64,000 bases of DNA from Paralithodes platypus (Eukaryota > Arthropoda > Malacostraca > Decapoda > Lithodidae), in NCBI GenBank assembly GCA_032716605.1, contig CM064545.1, positions 9,543,564 to 9,607,563 of the forward strand. The letters are read 5' to 3'. The translations under genes were made by a program, and so were the position numbers. This document shows positions 9,621 to 20,974 of this stretch, piece after piece. The stretch's first letter is position 1; each line of letters opens with the position of its first letter. Under the pieces are notes generated by a model. The model did no database searches, was not told the origin of the DNA, and saw nothing but the letters and a program-made list of their open reading frames with translations.

Positions 9621-12513
9621 TTATTCATTTACAAACGCAGTCAGTCGCGGGTTTGATGCGAGATATTTGTCTAGGCGGAGTTTAAATGAATCAACGTTGA
9701 TGCAGTCTATAAAGTTTCGGGGAAGCCCATTCCACAAGTTGACAACTCGATTGAAGAAGAAATTCTTAGATTCGTGCGAGTTAAAAGATTTACCAATAAT
9801 TTTGCAACCGTTTCCCCGCGTGTAATTAGATTGGTCGATAGTGAAGTACTTACTACAGTTCATATTGTCGATGCCTTTGATGATTTTGAACACTTGAATT
9901 AAGTCGCCTCTTAATCTGCGCTGGGTTAAAGGAAATAGATTTAATTCTCTAAGACGCTCTTCGTATGGTTTGTTCTTTAGGCTAGGTATCATTTTGGTAA
10001 CTCTACGTTGAACTCGTTCTAGCTTGTTTATATCTTTTTGGTAATAAGGGCACCAGGATTGAACGCAGTATTCAACGCAGTATTCCAGAAGAGGGCGGAC
10101 TAAGGAATTGTAAAGGGTTAGGATAACTTCTTTGGATTTATGCTCAAATGACCTGCCTATAAAGCCAATTATTTTGTTTGCCTTCTTAACAACTTCTGAA
10201 CATTGTTGACTCGGTTTTAGGTTACTCGATATTGTTACTCCCAGATCGGTTTCTCTGTTTACATTCTTAAGCTGAGTGCCATTCATCGAATAGTTTGCTT
10301 TCTCATTTAGGTATCCGATATGTAGTACTTTACATTTATCCGCATTGAAACTCATTTGCCAAATTTGGGCCCAACATGAACAATTTATCTAGATTGTGTT
10401 GCATATCGTCAACTTGTTCTTTCGAGAGTACGCTATTTGCAATTTTTGTATCGTCAGCAAATTTTGAGATTGTACAGGTGAGACCCTCATCTATGTCGTT
10501 GATGTAAATTAGAAAGAGAATTGGTCCTAGTACCGATCCCTGGGGTACCCCGCTACTTACATTGGTCCATTTTGATGCCTTACCGTTTATGACTACTCTT
10601 TGCTTTCTGTCGCTGAGCCAATTTTCTATCCATTTCAACACACCGTCTTGTATTCCATGCGCTTTTAGTTTTAGCAGTAAACGTTTGTGGGGAACTTTGT
10701 CAAAGGCCTTTTGAAAATCAAGGTATATAATATCTACAGCTTTACTCTCATCGTAGAGGTTGAGGATATCGTGGAAGAAGTCTAAGAGGTTTGTTAAACA
10801 GGAACGTTTTTTACGAAAGCCGTGTTGAGTATCTTTAAGTATGTTATTTTCCTCTAAGTGATTTACGAGTCTGTCTCGTATGACAGTTTCTAGCATTTTA
10901 CATACAACTGAGGTTAAGCTAATTGGACGATAGTTACTGGATAGGGATTTGCTGCCTTTTTTGAATATCGGTGTTACGTTGGCTAGCTTCCACTGATCGG
11001 GCATAGTTCCAGACTGCAAGGATTTATTGAATAGTAATGTCAGTGGTTTAGAGAGCTCATCCTTAGCTTCCTTTAGAACTCTAGGCGAGATTGTATCAGG
11101 TCCAGGCGTTTTATTTACCTTGAGTTTATCTAAACAATTCAATACTTCTCTCTCTGTAACGGTGATATTGCTTAAAACATCTGAATTATCAATCTGAATC
11201 GGCGATGGTGTAGGGATATCACTGAGGTCTTCTGTTGTAAAAACTGATGCAAAGAAGGTATTGAGGGCATTACTCATTTGTTCTTCATCTTTGGTGTATT
11301 CTCCATTTTCATCGACTAACGGTCCAACAGTTGAAGTAACTACTTTTTCTTTCTGATATAACTATAGAATTCTTTCGGGTTTGTTTTACTTTGATTCGCA
11401 ATATGTAACTCTAAGGTCTTTTTACTTTGCTTAATTAACTTTTTGGCTTTGCGTCGTAGCTCTACAAATTTCAGCCGTTCTTCGTCATTTTGTGAGGATT
11501 TTAATCTATCATTAGCAAATTTTTTAGCAAGCAGGCAGTTTGAAATATCTTTATTCCACCATTTGGGCTTATTATTATGGCCTGGACGCCGAGTTTTCGA
11601 TGGTATGCAGTCTTGCACTGCTTTTAGGTAAGTGGCTTCGAATAACTTCCAAGATGTATTTATGTCGTTATTGTGAATTAAAAAGCTCCAGTCAGTTTCT
11701 TTAAACATAGCTCTAAGTTTATGGAAGTTTGCTTTCTTGAAATTAGGGACTTTTTCGATGCTACTATTTGGTTCGTTACTAGTAAACTTTAAAGTGAAAG
11801 TTATCGTATGATGGTCGCTGTTACTGAATTCATCACCAACATTCAAATTCTCTATTAATTCTTCTTTTGTTGCAAGTACAATGTCAAGAACGTTATTACC
11901 ACGGGTCGGCGTTCCAACAAATTGATAAAGCGAACTCTCTTGCAAGTTCGTATACAAGTCATGTCCGGAGTGTGAAGTAAGAGTATCGCCCCACTTGGTC
12001 ACAGGTAAATTAAAGTCACCAAAAATTACGGTATCTTGCGAGTTACTTATATCTGCAATTTGTTCGTAAATTTCTCGGTCAGTTTGCACTGATTGAGCTG
12101 GAGGTCTGTATATTAATGCAAGTATTATTTTGGTACCTTTATTATTCTTTATTAGCAACAAAAGATGCGTCGACGTTCACAATTTGAGGTTTTGACAAGA
12201 GGGTAGGGTTAAGACTTTCTTTGATATAAAGTAAAACGCCACCTCCATTTCGATTTATTCGGCTTTTCTCAAACATTACATAACCGGGAAGTGAATACTC
12301 TGCTAAAAAGTCTCTATCTTCTGTATTGAGCCAAGATTCTGTTATGCCAATCACATCATAATTTTCTGTAAACACTAGCTCCTCTAAATCTGAAAATTTA
12401 TTGCGTATGCTACGAGCGTTTGCATAGAAAACCTTTAAATTTGTTATTTTAGAACTCACGGAACGCGCTTCAATAATATTTTTGGTTCTTGTCGGATCTA
12501 CATTTATGTTCAT
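9621..12513 (-). pseudogene. CR1-like ORF2: endonuclease and reverse transcriptase (frameshifted)
   Basis: The frame opens near 12,513 with an APE-type endonuclease (YANARSIRNK, GITESWLN, IYRPP, FGDFNLP, SDHHTITF). It continues into a linker and a reverse transcriptase with IYLDFQKAFDKVPH (motif A), SSGVPQGSVLGPILFLIYIN and KFADDTKIA (motif C). It ends in a C-terminal domain (LEYCVQSWCPYYQ, WNGLPRNFIDC). Frame changes occur near 12,150, 11,345 and 10,365. At the last, comparison with the copy near 61,220 shows one extra T here. Catalytic residues are intact. The product would nick target DNA and copy the LINE RNA. Confidence 0.85.
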
Positions 12514-12596
12514 GGCTGTCCTCGGTCCTCGCTGTCTCCGGTCCTTATCGCTGGTGGTCCTCGGTTGCCTCTGTTTTTTTCTTGGCGTTGGATGAT

Positions 12597-13724
12597 TTAT
12601 GTCACTGCTGCTTCTTCTCGGATGGCGTTTTTTGATCCATGGCTGCGGACTGCTTCGTGTAGGAGACGACCCATGCGTGCTGAACCCACAGGGTTTAGAT
12701 GAGTGCCATCCTTGCGGAACAGAGTAGGCTGGTTGTAGAAGTTGTCCCAGAGGTTGATGAATTCAACTTCTTCCCTCAGACACAAATGTTTTAGTCGGCT
12801 ATTTGTGCTGAAGGCCTTGTCGTAGAATTTGTCAGTTGCGTCGATCTTGGGGAGAATGCCTGAGATGATGATATTCCTTGACTGTTGTTTGTAGTGCTGG
12901 ATCATCTTGCGATATTTATCCATCAACTCTTCGGATCTGGTGCGCATGACGTCATTTGAACCAGCATGGATGACAAAAAGGGTATTTTCATTTGCATCCT
13001 TTGTGGTATCTTCGAAGGCTTCCACAATGTCGTCCAGTCCAGCTCCTGGGATGCAAAATCTTTTTCGTTGAATTGGGACTCTGTCGCAGAACTCTTCGAC
13101 CTGTCCTCGTAGGATGGAATCCCCAACGAGCCTGGTCTCTTCTGGTTCGTCTTCCATCTCTACCAATATCTCAAATCTGTTGGACATTGTGACTGGTAGA
13201 TGAGACCTTTTCTGCGTTGGCCGTGCACCGTTCCTCACTGGTGTAAATCCGGAAACCTGTGGTGGCGGGACTCTACGTACAGGTCGGGGAGAGGAGTGGT
13301 TAGAACGGGGGCGAGGGGTTGGTACTGTTCGTGCTAGCAGGCTTCTTGCACGAGGAGTGGGGGAGAGACTAAGGTGAACAGGGCGGCTGTCCTGGTTGGA
13401 TGTCGGCTCAGGTTCGTCAGAAGCATCTGCTGCAGTGTCTACTGCAGGTGTTGGATTGTTGGCAGATGACGTTGGGGCGGTGGTGGATGCTGGAGTTGAA
13501 ACAATTTGAGTTAGTGATACTCCAACGTTGAGTGTTACAAACTCTTGGAGTGATTCCAGCTTCCTGGTGAGGGCGTTGATCTTGTTGAGGGCTTCATCCA
13601 ATTTTGCTGTCAAATCCTCTCGTTGCTGGCAGAGTCGGCAGACTTGTGGATCGGCAGGAGCAAACATGGAAGCACCAAACCTACCGGCGCAGTTCGTACA
13701 GGCACGAGGCATGGTGACGATCAC
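12597..13724 (-). CDS. CR1-like ORF1 with SGNH esterase domain
   Basis: Uninterrupted 375-codon frame. A second Met at residue 5 (MPRACTNC) is an equally likely start. Residues 9-32 hold two CxxC pairs (CTNC and CRLC), a probable zinc ribbon. Residues 35-65 look like a short coiled coil. Residues 78-170 are Pro/Ser/Thr-rich and basic. From about 195 a hydrolase domain shows GDS (201-203), GSND (255-258) and DGTH (339-342), the classic SGNH blocks I, III and V with Ser-Asp-His all present. ORF1 proteins bind element RNA; the esterase role in CR1 is unclear. ORF2 follows about 84 bases downstream. Confidence 0.85.
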   Translation of the reverse strand: MIVTMPRACTNCAGRFGASMFAPADPQVCRLCQQREDLTAKLDEALNKINALTRKLESLQEFVTLNVGVSLTQIVSTPASTTAPTSSANNPTPAVDTAADASDEPEPTSNQDSRPVHLSLSPTPRARSLLARTVPTPRPRSNHSSPRPVRRVPPPQVSGFTPVRNGARPTQKRSHLPVTMSNRFEILVEMEDEPEETRLVGDSILRGQVEEFCDRVPIQRKRFCIPGAGLDDIVEAFEDTTKDANENTLFVIHAGSNDVMRTRSEELMDKYRKMIQHYKQQSRNIIISGILPKIDATDKFYDKAFSTNSRLKHLCLREEVEFINLWDNFYNQPTLFRKDGTHLNPVGSARMGRLLHEAVRSHGSKNAIREEAAVT

Positions 13725-13829
13725 TTTCTTCAGTTCACTTCACTCACTTAAAAACACTTAATTCACTTTAAAAACACTAAACTCACTTTAAAAACACTTC
13801 ACTCCCTTCAGGTCGCTTCACTTACTTAA

Positions 13830-14540
13830 ATAGGCCTAACCGAAAACAAAAAATGTTGAAATACACACAAATAGGTTATCAGCGGTGATAGCCTAACCAA
13901 AAATTAAGACAAAACAAAATTAAATTTGAATACGCAGTGATAGCCGAACCGAAAACAATTTATGTTTATTTAAACAGAAATAGGCCACCAGGGGTTATAG
14001 CCTATCCTAACCGAAAACAAAAATTATGAACTACCGGTACGCAGAAATAGGCCACCAGCGGTGATAGCTTAACTGAAAATTTAAAAATTGAAGTACGCAG
14101 AAATAGGCCACCAGGGATGATAGCCTAGGCTAACCGAAAAACAAAAATAACCGAAAACAAAAATTATGAAATACCGGTACGCAGAAATAGGCCACCAGCG
14201 GTGATAGCCTAGACTAACCGAAAACAAAAATAACCGAAAACAAAAATTATGAAATACTGGTACGCAGAAATAGGCCACCAGCGGTGATAGCCTAACTGAA
14301 AATTTAAAAATTGAAGTACGCAGAAATAGGCCACCAGGGATGATAGCCTAGTTTAACCGAAAACAAAAATTATGAAATACCGGTCTGCAGAAATAGGCCA
14401 CCAGCGGTGATAGCCTAACTGAAAATTAAAAAATTTGAAGTACCGTACGCAGAAATAGGCCACCAGCGGTGATAGCCTAGACTAACCTAAAACAAAAATA
14501 ACCAAAAACAAAAAAGTATGAAATATGCAGAAGTAACCTA
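13830..14540 (-). repeat. Tandem repeats in the LINE-A 5'UTR
   Basis: About nine imperfect copies of a unit centred on AGAAATAGGCCACCAGCGGT followed by GATAGCCTA, then ACCGAAAACAAAAATTATGAAATAC (plus strand). Spacing alternates at roughly 60-80 bases. It lies directly upstream of ORF1, so it may act like the promoter monomers of some mammalian L1s. That role is inference. Confidence 0.75.
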
Positions 14541-15104
14541 CCTAAAATAGCAAAACAAATATATATATATATAATAGAATATGTAACTAAATATACAATT
14601 CACCAAATAGAGATTATATAAAAATAAAGTGTAACTGCACACAAGGGGTTAATATACTGTATCAACAGATGGCGCTGGTGTCACTGTAGGCTAGTCAAGC
14701 AGGATTATATTTAGATAAACAAAGTTATCAGTCAAAGGTTACTACAGTACAAGATCATGCAAGCAACAACTAAAATTACAAATATATATAGCTACAGTAG
14801 GATACTGAATACGATAACTACTAGAGTTAATAAGAAAATACAAAGCTAGGTCGATTAGAGGTGCGCGTGCGTCGTCTGCTACAAGCTAGGATAACAAATG
14901 TAAACAACAATGTTTATCAGTCAGAAAAGCAATAAAATAACATGCACGGCAACTACAGAACTATGTGGAGGTTAAACAAGCACTTAACTACTGTTCATGC
15001 AATGAATAAAGGGAATTGGGATATGAAATACTCAAATTATGATCGAGTTTTCTTAGTGGCGATGCGGAGCTGTTGGCGATGCTAAAGCCGGCGGGCGAGT
15101 AGAT
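14541..15104 (-). promoter_or_regulatory. LINE-A distal 5'UTR
   Basis: Non-coding 0.56 kb between the repeats and the GAAGTA target duplication. It should contain the internal promoter of the LINE if this copy is full length. No conserved motif recognised. Confidence 0.4.
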
Positions 15105-15175
15105 GAAGTAGATGAAGGAGATGAGCAAAATTCATGGTGGTACAGGGTTACATAAATGTAAATAATGATACAGGA

Positions 15176-15222
15176 TATACGACGCATTTCACTGGACAAC
15201 CAGCATTATCAAGTAAGGATGG
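15176..15222 (-). ncRNA. Hammerhead-like motif in PLE-1 3' pseudo-LTR
   Basis: The minus strand reads ACTTGATAATG, stem CTGG, loop TTGT, stem CCAG, then TGAAATGCGTCG. PLEs are known to carry hammerhead ribozymes in this position. The core departs from the canonical CTGANGA, so activity is doubtful. Confidence 0.4.
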
Positions 15223-15712
15223 AATGATATAAAAGGTAAACAGGAAGGGTATATATAGAGGGTGGAGGATCAGAGGAGGCGAAAAGCAAGGGGCAAAAGT
15301 CTACTATTGGTGGAGGGGTAATTTGGGAAAGAGAAAGGGGGGAACTGCTTCACGCATGCGCACTGGATGCGGGATGGTGGTCGGTAGGTGGGGTCGAAGC
15401 TGATTGGCTGCGTGTCGAGGGGCGTGGCCTAAGTTGTGTGGCGCCTGCGGAAGACGAAGCTGAAGGAGGTAGCGCGGGGGGCTGCGTCAAGGGCACCGGG
15501 GGGCGAGGGGGGGTGTTAGGTCCTGTAGGAAAGTGCCTTTTGGCAGAAGGAAGGATCTGAAGGTCCAGAGTTTGGTTGTTGATGTTGGGATGTAAGGCTT
15601 GGATATATAAAGCTTCGAGTATAGTTAATCTCCTTGGGTCACTTTCTTTATCGAGTATGGTGGTGTGTTTCTCTAACTCGTTGCGTGTGAGGTGAGGGTG
15701 GTTAGGGGTGAG

Positions 15713-17954
15713 CTAGTGGTCTTTGATGGCTCCAGCCTGAAGGTGAAGAGTTAGCTGACGTGAAAGACGAGTCTGCGTCATACCAATATAGGAACGAGGT
15801 CCACAGTCCTCATAATTACAGGCATGTTGGTAAATGACGTGATCGTCGGTCATCGGGCTCTTTATCTTGGTGGAGGCTGGTTTGTTGCGGAGAACGAGGT
15901 TGGAGGTCTTGGGGGATTTGTAATAAATTATTAATTTGATTTTGTTTTCCGGGTTGGTTGGGTGGACATGCTTGGAGATTATTTCTTTTAAGACGGCCTC
16001 GTCATTTTTGTGTTCAGAGGACATGTAATTGCGGTAGAAGATCTTAATTTCATTGGGGGGGGTCAATGTTGGGAGGGCTTTGGGTGTACCATTTTTCAAG
16101 ATGGTGGTTGATGGTGCTGGAGATGTCGGAGTTGGAGTATCCGTTATTTACTAAAACTTGGGATAGTCTTTCTAGTTCCTGGTGGGTGTCGGCCCAGGTA
16201 GAGCAGTGCGTGAGGGCTCTCCTAACATAGGCGGAGATGGAGGATAGAAGATAACGGCGGGGGCATTCACTATCGCCGTTGAGGCATTGTCCTGTGTTAG
16301 TTGGTTTAATGTAGACGGTGGTTTTGAACCCATGGTCGTTCAGAGCTACGAGGATGTCGAGGAAGGGGAGTTGTCCATTGTTAGATTTTTCAAAGGTGAA
16401 GTTAAGTCCGGAGGAGGTCATGAAGCGACACTGGAGTTCCTGTAGTTCGTGGAGGTCCTTGATTTGCAAGAAGATGTCATCCACGTATCTACAGTAGACG
16501 GCGGGTCGTTGGGCAGCTAGGAGCTCTTCCTCGATGGTACCCATGAAAAAGTTCGCAAAAAGAACTCCTAGAGGGCTGCCCATCACTACACCGTCTATCT
16601 GCTTGTACATGTTGCCCCGGGGGCAAAGGAAGGGGGCCTCCTTGGTACATAGCTCCAGTAGTGTTTTCAGGGCCTTCTCCGGGATGTCCAGTGTTGGGGT
16701 ATCAGGGCAATGATAAATTCGACGTAGAATCATGTCAATGGTCCTATCCACTGGTACGTTGGTGAACAGGCTTTCTACGTCGAGAGAGGCGATTGTGAGG
16801 TTGTTGTTACAGGGGGCGTCTCGTAAAATTTTCAAGAAATCGTGGGCTGAGTTAAGGTTGAATTGGCTGGGCACATAGGGGGTGAGGAGGTTGTTCAGGG
16901 CCTTGGCGATCTGGTAGGTGGCAGTGGGGATCTGGGAGATGATGGGGCGGAGGGGGTTCCCAGGTTTGTGAGTTTTGATGGTTCCGTACGCATAACCAGG
17001 GGTGTATTCTCCGACGAGTTTTTTAAAGTGGATCCCTCCTTGTTTGGCGTTGATGGCGGTGATGGTGGTGTTGGCAGTGCGTTTGATTTCGTCGGTTGGG
17101 TTGCGGGTGATCTTTTTAAATTTGGTGTTGTCACTTAAGATGACGTCCATTTTTCTAAGATATTTCTCCTTGTCATGGATCACGAGGCAGGAAGCTTTAT
17201 CCGCACGACGGATGATGATGTTGGGGTTGTCTCTTAATTGTTTGGCAGCTTGGAAGTGTTGTTTGTTGAGTATTTTGCTATGGTGAGTTCCTCTGGTTTT
17301 GGCGGCTTCAGCGAGGAGAGTAGGTTGTAGGGCGGGAGTAGTGGTGACCTTGCCATCCTTCTTGAGTTGTAGGATGTCGTCCAGGAGGATATCCATTTCT
17401 AGGCGTTTCCGGTGGGGGCCAGGTTTGGAGCTGTAGTGGCAGTTGAGGCCTTTGTTGAGGAGGTCTTCTTGGTCCAGGGTCAGAATGGTGTTAGTAAGGT
17501 TTATATATCCTTTTGTAGGTTTGGGAAGTTTTAAGTTTCCGCCATAAAGACGGGCAAGCTTTTTTATGGTTGTGTTTTCGGCTTGTCTTCTGTGTTGTTC
17601 AAGGAGATGTTCGAGGGCTGTGTTGATTTCGGCTTTGAGGTGGTCTGGGATTTCGTCTTCCAAAATCCGTAGAAGAGCATCTCGTTCTTTACGAAGGTTG
17701 TTGGCGAGCTCTCGTTTTTCAATTATTTGGTCCTTCACCAGTTCTTCACGAAACTGGAGGGTACTGGTGCGATGTCTGGCTTTCTTGTGAAGTTTTATGT
17801 TAGTAAAGCCAGGTAATAAATTTGCTTTAATACATACGAGGTTGAAAGAAATGGCAATTTCTGCGTTGGAAATTTTATTATTCAAAGTTTCCAGGTCTCT
17901 GATGAGGTTTCGCTGGGTGGCAGGAAGTAGATGAAGGAGATGAGCAAAATTCAT
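15713..17954 (-). pseudogene. Penelope-like reverse transcriptase with GIY-YIG domain (PLE-1)
   Basis: The frame from 17,954 encodes an N-terminal helical region, then reverse transcriptase motifs ASLDVESLFTNVPVD (A), YKQIDGVVMGSPLGVLFANFFM (B region), YCRYVDDIF (C) and FLDILV. The frame breaks at about 16,055 in a run of eight C where PLE-2 has seven. It continues in another frame into the GIY-YIG domain (DCGPRSYIGMTQTRLSR). It then meets a stop inside that domain (KDH-stop, near 15,713) where the other pseudo-LTR reads on. Catalytic aspartates are present. PLE proteins nick target DNA and reverse-transcribe element RNA. Confidence 0.85.
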
Positions 17955-17996
17955 GGTGGTACAGGGTTACATAAATGTAAATGATGATACAGGATA

Positions 17997-18045
17997 TACG
18001 ACGCGTTTCACTGGACAACCAGCATTATCAAGTAAGGATGGAATG
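17997..18045 (-). ncRNA. Hammerhead-like motif in PLE-1 5' pseudo-LTR
   Basis: Same motif as at 15,176 with the end reading TGAAACGCGTCG. It lies just upstream of the PLE-1 start codon. Confidence 0.4.
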
Positions 18046-18583
18046 ATATAAAAGGTAAACAGGAAGGGTATATATAGAGGGTGGAGGATCAGAGGAAGCG
18101 AAAAGCAAGGGGCAAAAGTCTACTATTGGTGGAGGGGTAATTTGGGAAAGAGAAAGGGGGGGAACCGCTTCACGCATGCGCACTGGATGCGGGATGGTGG
18201 TCGGTAGGTGGGGTCGAAGCTGATTGGCTGAGTGTCGAGGGGCGTGGCCTAAGTTGTGTGGCGCCTGCGGAAGACGCAGCTGAAGGAGGTAGCGTGGGGG
18301 GCTGCGTCACGGGCACCGGGGGGCGAGGGGGTGTGTTAGGTCCTGTAGGAAAGTGCCTTTTGGCAGAAGGAAGGATCTGAAGGTCCAGAGTTTGGTTGTT
18401 GATGTTGGGATGTAAGGCTTGGATATATAAAGCTTCGAGTATAGGTAATCTCCTTGGGTCACTTTCTTTATCGAGTATGGTGGTGTGTTTCTCTAACTCG
18501 TTGCGTGTGAGGTGAGGGTGGTTAGGGGTGAGATAGTGGTCTTTGATGGCTCCAGCCTGAAGGTGAAGAGTTAGCCGACGTGA

Positions 18584-18603
18584 ATATATATATATATATA
18601 TAT
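18584..18603. repeat. Short (AT)n at PLE-1/PLE-2 junction
   Basis: About ten TA units joining two divergent PLE copies. Confidence 0.85.
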
Positions 18604-18641
18604 ACCCTTCCTGTTTACCTTTTATATCATTCCATCCTTAC

Positions 18642-18688
18642 TTGATAATGCTGGTTGTCCAGTGAAATGTGTCGTATATCATGTATCA
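18642..18688 (+). ncRNA. Hammerhead-like motif, PLE-2 5' side
   Basis: ACTTGATAATG, stem CTGG, loop TTGT, stem CCAG, then TGAAATGTGTCG, about 40 bases upstream of the PLE-2 start codon. Confidence 0.4.
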
Positions 18689-18718
18689 TCATTTACATTT
18701 ATGTAACCCTGTACCACC

Positions 18719-20974
18719 ATGAATTTTGCTCATCTCCTTCATCTACTTCCTGCCACCCAGCGAAAACTAATCAGAGACCTGGAAACTTTGAATAATAAAA
18801 TTTCCAACTCAGAAATTGCCATTTCTTTCAACCTCGTACGTATTAAAGAAAATTTATTACCTGGCTTTACTAACATAAAACTTCACGAGAATGCCAGACA
18901 TCGCACCAGCACCCTCCAGTTTCGTGAAGAACTGGTGAAGGACCAAATAATTGAAAAACGAGAGCTCGCCAACAACCTTCGTAAAGAACGAGATGCTCTT
19001 CTACGGATTTGGGAAGACGAAACCCCTCCAGACCACCTCAAAGCCGAAATCAACACAGCCCTCGAACAACTCCTTGAACAACACAGAAGACAAGCCGAAA
19101 ACACAACCATAAAAAAGCTTGCCCGTCTTTATGGCGGAAACTTAAAACTTCCCAAACCTACAAAAGGATATATAAACCTTACTAACACCATTCTGACCCT
19201 GGACCAAGAAGACCTCCTCAACAAAGGCCTCAACTGCCACTACAGCTCCAAACCTGGCCCCCACCGGAAACGCCTAGAAACGGAAATCCTCCTGGACGAC
19301 ATCCTACGACTCAAGAAGGATGGCAAGGTCACCACTACTCCCGCCCTACAACCTACTCTCCTCGCTGAAGCCGCCAAAACCAGAGGAACTCACCATAGCA
19401 AAATACTCAACAAACAACACTTCCAAGCTGCCAAACAATTAAGAGACAACCCCAACATCATCATCCGTCATGCGGATAAAGCTTCCTGCCTCGTGATCCA
19501 TGACAAGGAGGAATATCTTAGAAAAATGGACGTCATCTTAAGTGACAACACCAAATTTAAAAAGATCACCCGCAACCCAACCGACGAAATCAAACGCACT
19601 GCCAACACCACCATCACCGCCATCACCGCCAAACAAGGAGGGATCCACCTTAAAAAACTCGTCGGAGAATACACCCCTGGTTATGCGTACGGAACCATCA
19701 AAACTCACAAACCTGGGAACCCCCTCCGCCCCATCATCTCCCAGATCCCCACTGCCACCTACCAGATCGCCAAGGCCCTGAACAACCTCCTCACCCCCTA
19801 CGTGCCCAGCCAATTCAACCTTAACTCAGCCCACGATTTCTTGGAAATTTTACGAGACGCCCCCCGTAACAACAACCACACAATCGCCTCTCTCGACGTA
19901 GAAAGCCTGTTCACCAACGTGCCAGTGGATAGGACCATTGACATGATTCTATGTCGAATTTATCATTGCCCTGATACCCCAACACTGGACATCCCGGAGA
20001 AGGCCCTGAAAACACTACTGGAGCTATGTACCAAGGAGGCCCCCTTCCTTTGCCCCCGGGGCAACATGTACAAGCAGATAGACGGTGTAGCGATGGGCAG
20101 CCCTCTAGGAGTTCTTTTTGCGAACTTTTTCATGGGTACCATCGAGGTAGAGCTCCTAGCTGCCCAACGACCCGCCGTCTACTGTAGATACGTGGATGAC
20201 ATCTTCGTGCAAATCAAGGACCTCCACGAACTACAGGAACTCCAGCGTCGCTTCATGACCTCCTCCGGACTTAACTTCACCTTTGAAAAATCTAACAATG
20301 GACAACTCCTCTTCCTCGACATCCTCGTAGCTCTGAACGACCATGGGTTCAAAACCACCGTCTACATTAAACCAACTAACACAGGACAATGCCTCAACGG
20401 CGATAGTGAATGCCCTCGCCGTTATCTTCTATCCTCCATCTCCGCCTATATTAGGAGAGCCCTCACGTACTGCTCTACCTGGGCCGACACCCACCAGGAA
20501 CTAGAAAGACTATCCCAAGTTTTAGTAAATAACGGATACTCCAACTCCGACATCTCCAGCACCATCAACCACCATCTTGAAAAATGGTACACCCAAAGCC
20601 CTCCCAACATTGACCCCCCCAATGAAATTAAGATCTTCTACCGCAATTACATGTCCTCTGAACACAAAAATGACGAGGCCGTCTTAAAAGAAATAATCTC
20701 CAAGCATGTCCACCCAACCAACCCGGAAAACAAAATCAAATTAATAATTTATTATAAATCCCCCAAGACCTCCAACCTCGTTCTCCGCAACAAACCAGCC
20801 TCCACCAAGATAAAGAGCCTGATGACCGACGATCACGTCATTTACCAACATACCTGTAATTATGGGGACTGTGGACCTCATTCCTATATTGGTATGACGC
20901 AGACTCGTCTTTCACGTTTGGCTAACTCTTCACCTTCAGGCTGGAGCCATCAAAGACCACTATCTCACCCCTAA
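18719..20974 (+). CDS. Penelope-like reverse transcriptase (PLE-2), GIY-YIG end frameshifted
   Basis: A 751-codon frame starting MNFAHLLHLLPATQRK. The N-terminal third is helical and basic. Reverse transcriptase motifs are ASLDVESLFTNVPVD (about residue 390), DGVAMGSPLGVLFANFFM (about 457) and YCRYVDDIF (about 488), with catalytic aspartates intact. The GIY-YIG domain begins at SYIGMTQTRLSR near residue 721. One extra base relative to the PLE-1 repeats (CGTTTGGCTAAC against CGTCGGCTAAC) shifts the frame and ends the protein within the domain. Polymerase likely foldable, endonuclease lost. Confidence 0.85.
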   Translation: MNFAHLLHLLPATQRKLIRDLETLNNKISNSEIAISFNLVRIKENLLPGFTNIKLHENARHRTSTLQFREELVKDQIIEKRELANNLRKERDALLRIWEDETPPDHLKAEINTALEQLLEQHRRQAENTTIKKLARLYGGNLKLPKPTKGYINLTNTILTLDQEDLLNKGLNCHYSSKPGPHRKRLETEILLDDILRLKKDGKVTTTPALQPTLLAEAAKTRGTHHSKILNKQHFQAAKQLRDNPNIIIRHADKASCLVIHDKEEYLRKMDVILSDNTKFKKITRNPTDEIKRTANTTITAITAKQGGIHLKKLVGEYTPGYAYGTIKTHKPGNPLRPIISQIPTATYQIAKALNNLLTPYVPSQFNLNSAHDFLEILRDAPRNNNHTIASLDVESLFTNVPVDRTIDMILCRIYHCPDTPTLDIPEKALKTLLELCTKEAPFLCPRGNMYKQIDGVAMGSPLGVLFANFFMGTIEVELLAAQRPAVYCRYVDDIFVQIKDLHELQELQRRFMTSSGLNFTFEKSNNGQLLFLDILVALNDHGFKTTVYIKPTNTGQCLNGDSECPRRYLLSSISAYIRRALTYCSTWADTHQELERLSQVLVNNGYSNSDISSTINHHLEKWYTQSPPNIDPPNEIKIFYRNYMSSEHKNDEAVLKEIISKHVHPTNPENKIKLIIYYKSPKTSNLVLRNKPASTKIKSLMTDDHVIYQHTCNYGDCGPHSYIGMTQTRLSRLANSSPSGWSHQRPLSHP

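Larger units (their letters stand above)
9383..15104 (-). mobile_element. Full-length CR1-like LINE (LINE-A)
   Basis: A 5.7-kb element on the minus strand bounded by GAAGTA duplications. In order it has a 1.4-kb 5'UTR with tandem repeats, ORF1 with a zinc-finger-like motif and an SGNH esterase domain, ORF2 with APE endonuclease and reverse transcriptase, and a 3'UTR ending in about four CTTTGTACTC decamers. An esterase-type ORF1 is known from CR1-clade LINEs. A second, 5'-truncated copy lies at 59,723-62,196 with the same decamer tail. ORF2 is frameshifted, so this copy is inactive or nearly so. Confidence 0.85.
15105..18583 (-). mobile_element. Penelope-like element PLE-1
   Basis: Minus-strand PLE with direct pseudo-LTRs: 15,105-15,790 (continuing at 9,258-9,382 beyond the CR1 insertion) and about 17,935-18,583. 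The repeats share the hammerhead-like motif, the spacer and the GIY-YIG end. The right repeat ends at an (AT) stretch that joins it to the divergent PLE-2. Confidence 0.85.

Noticed and set aside
16863..17138. Gly/Val-rich plus-strand frame opposite the PLE polymerase (and its mirror at 19,538-19,813)
   Set aside because: Shadow of the RT gene; it appears in both PLE copies only because the copies are identical.
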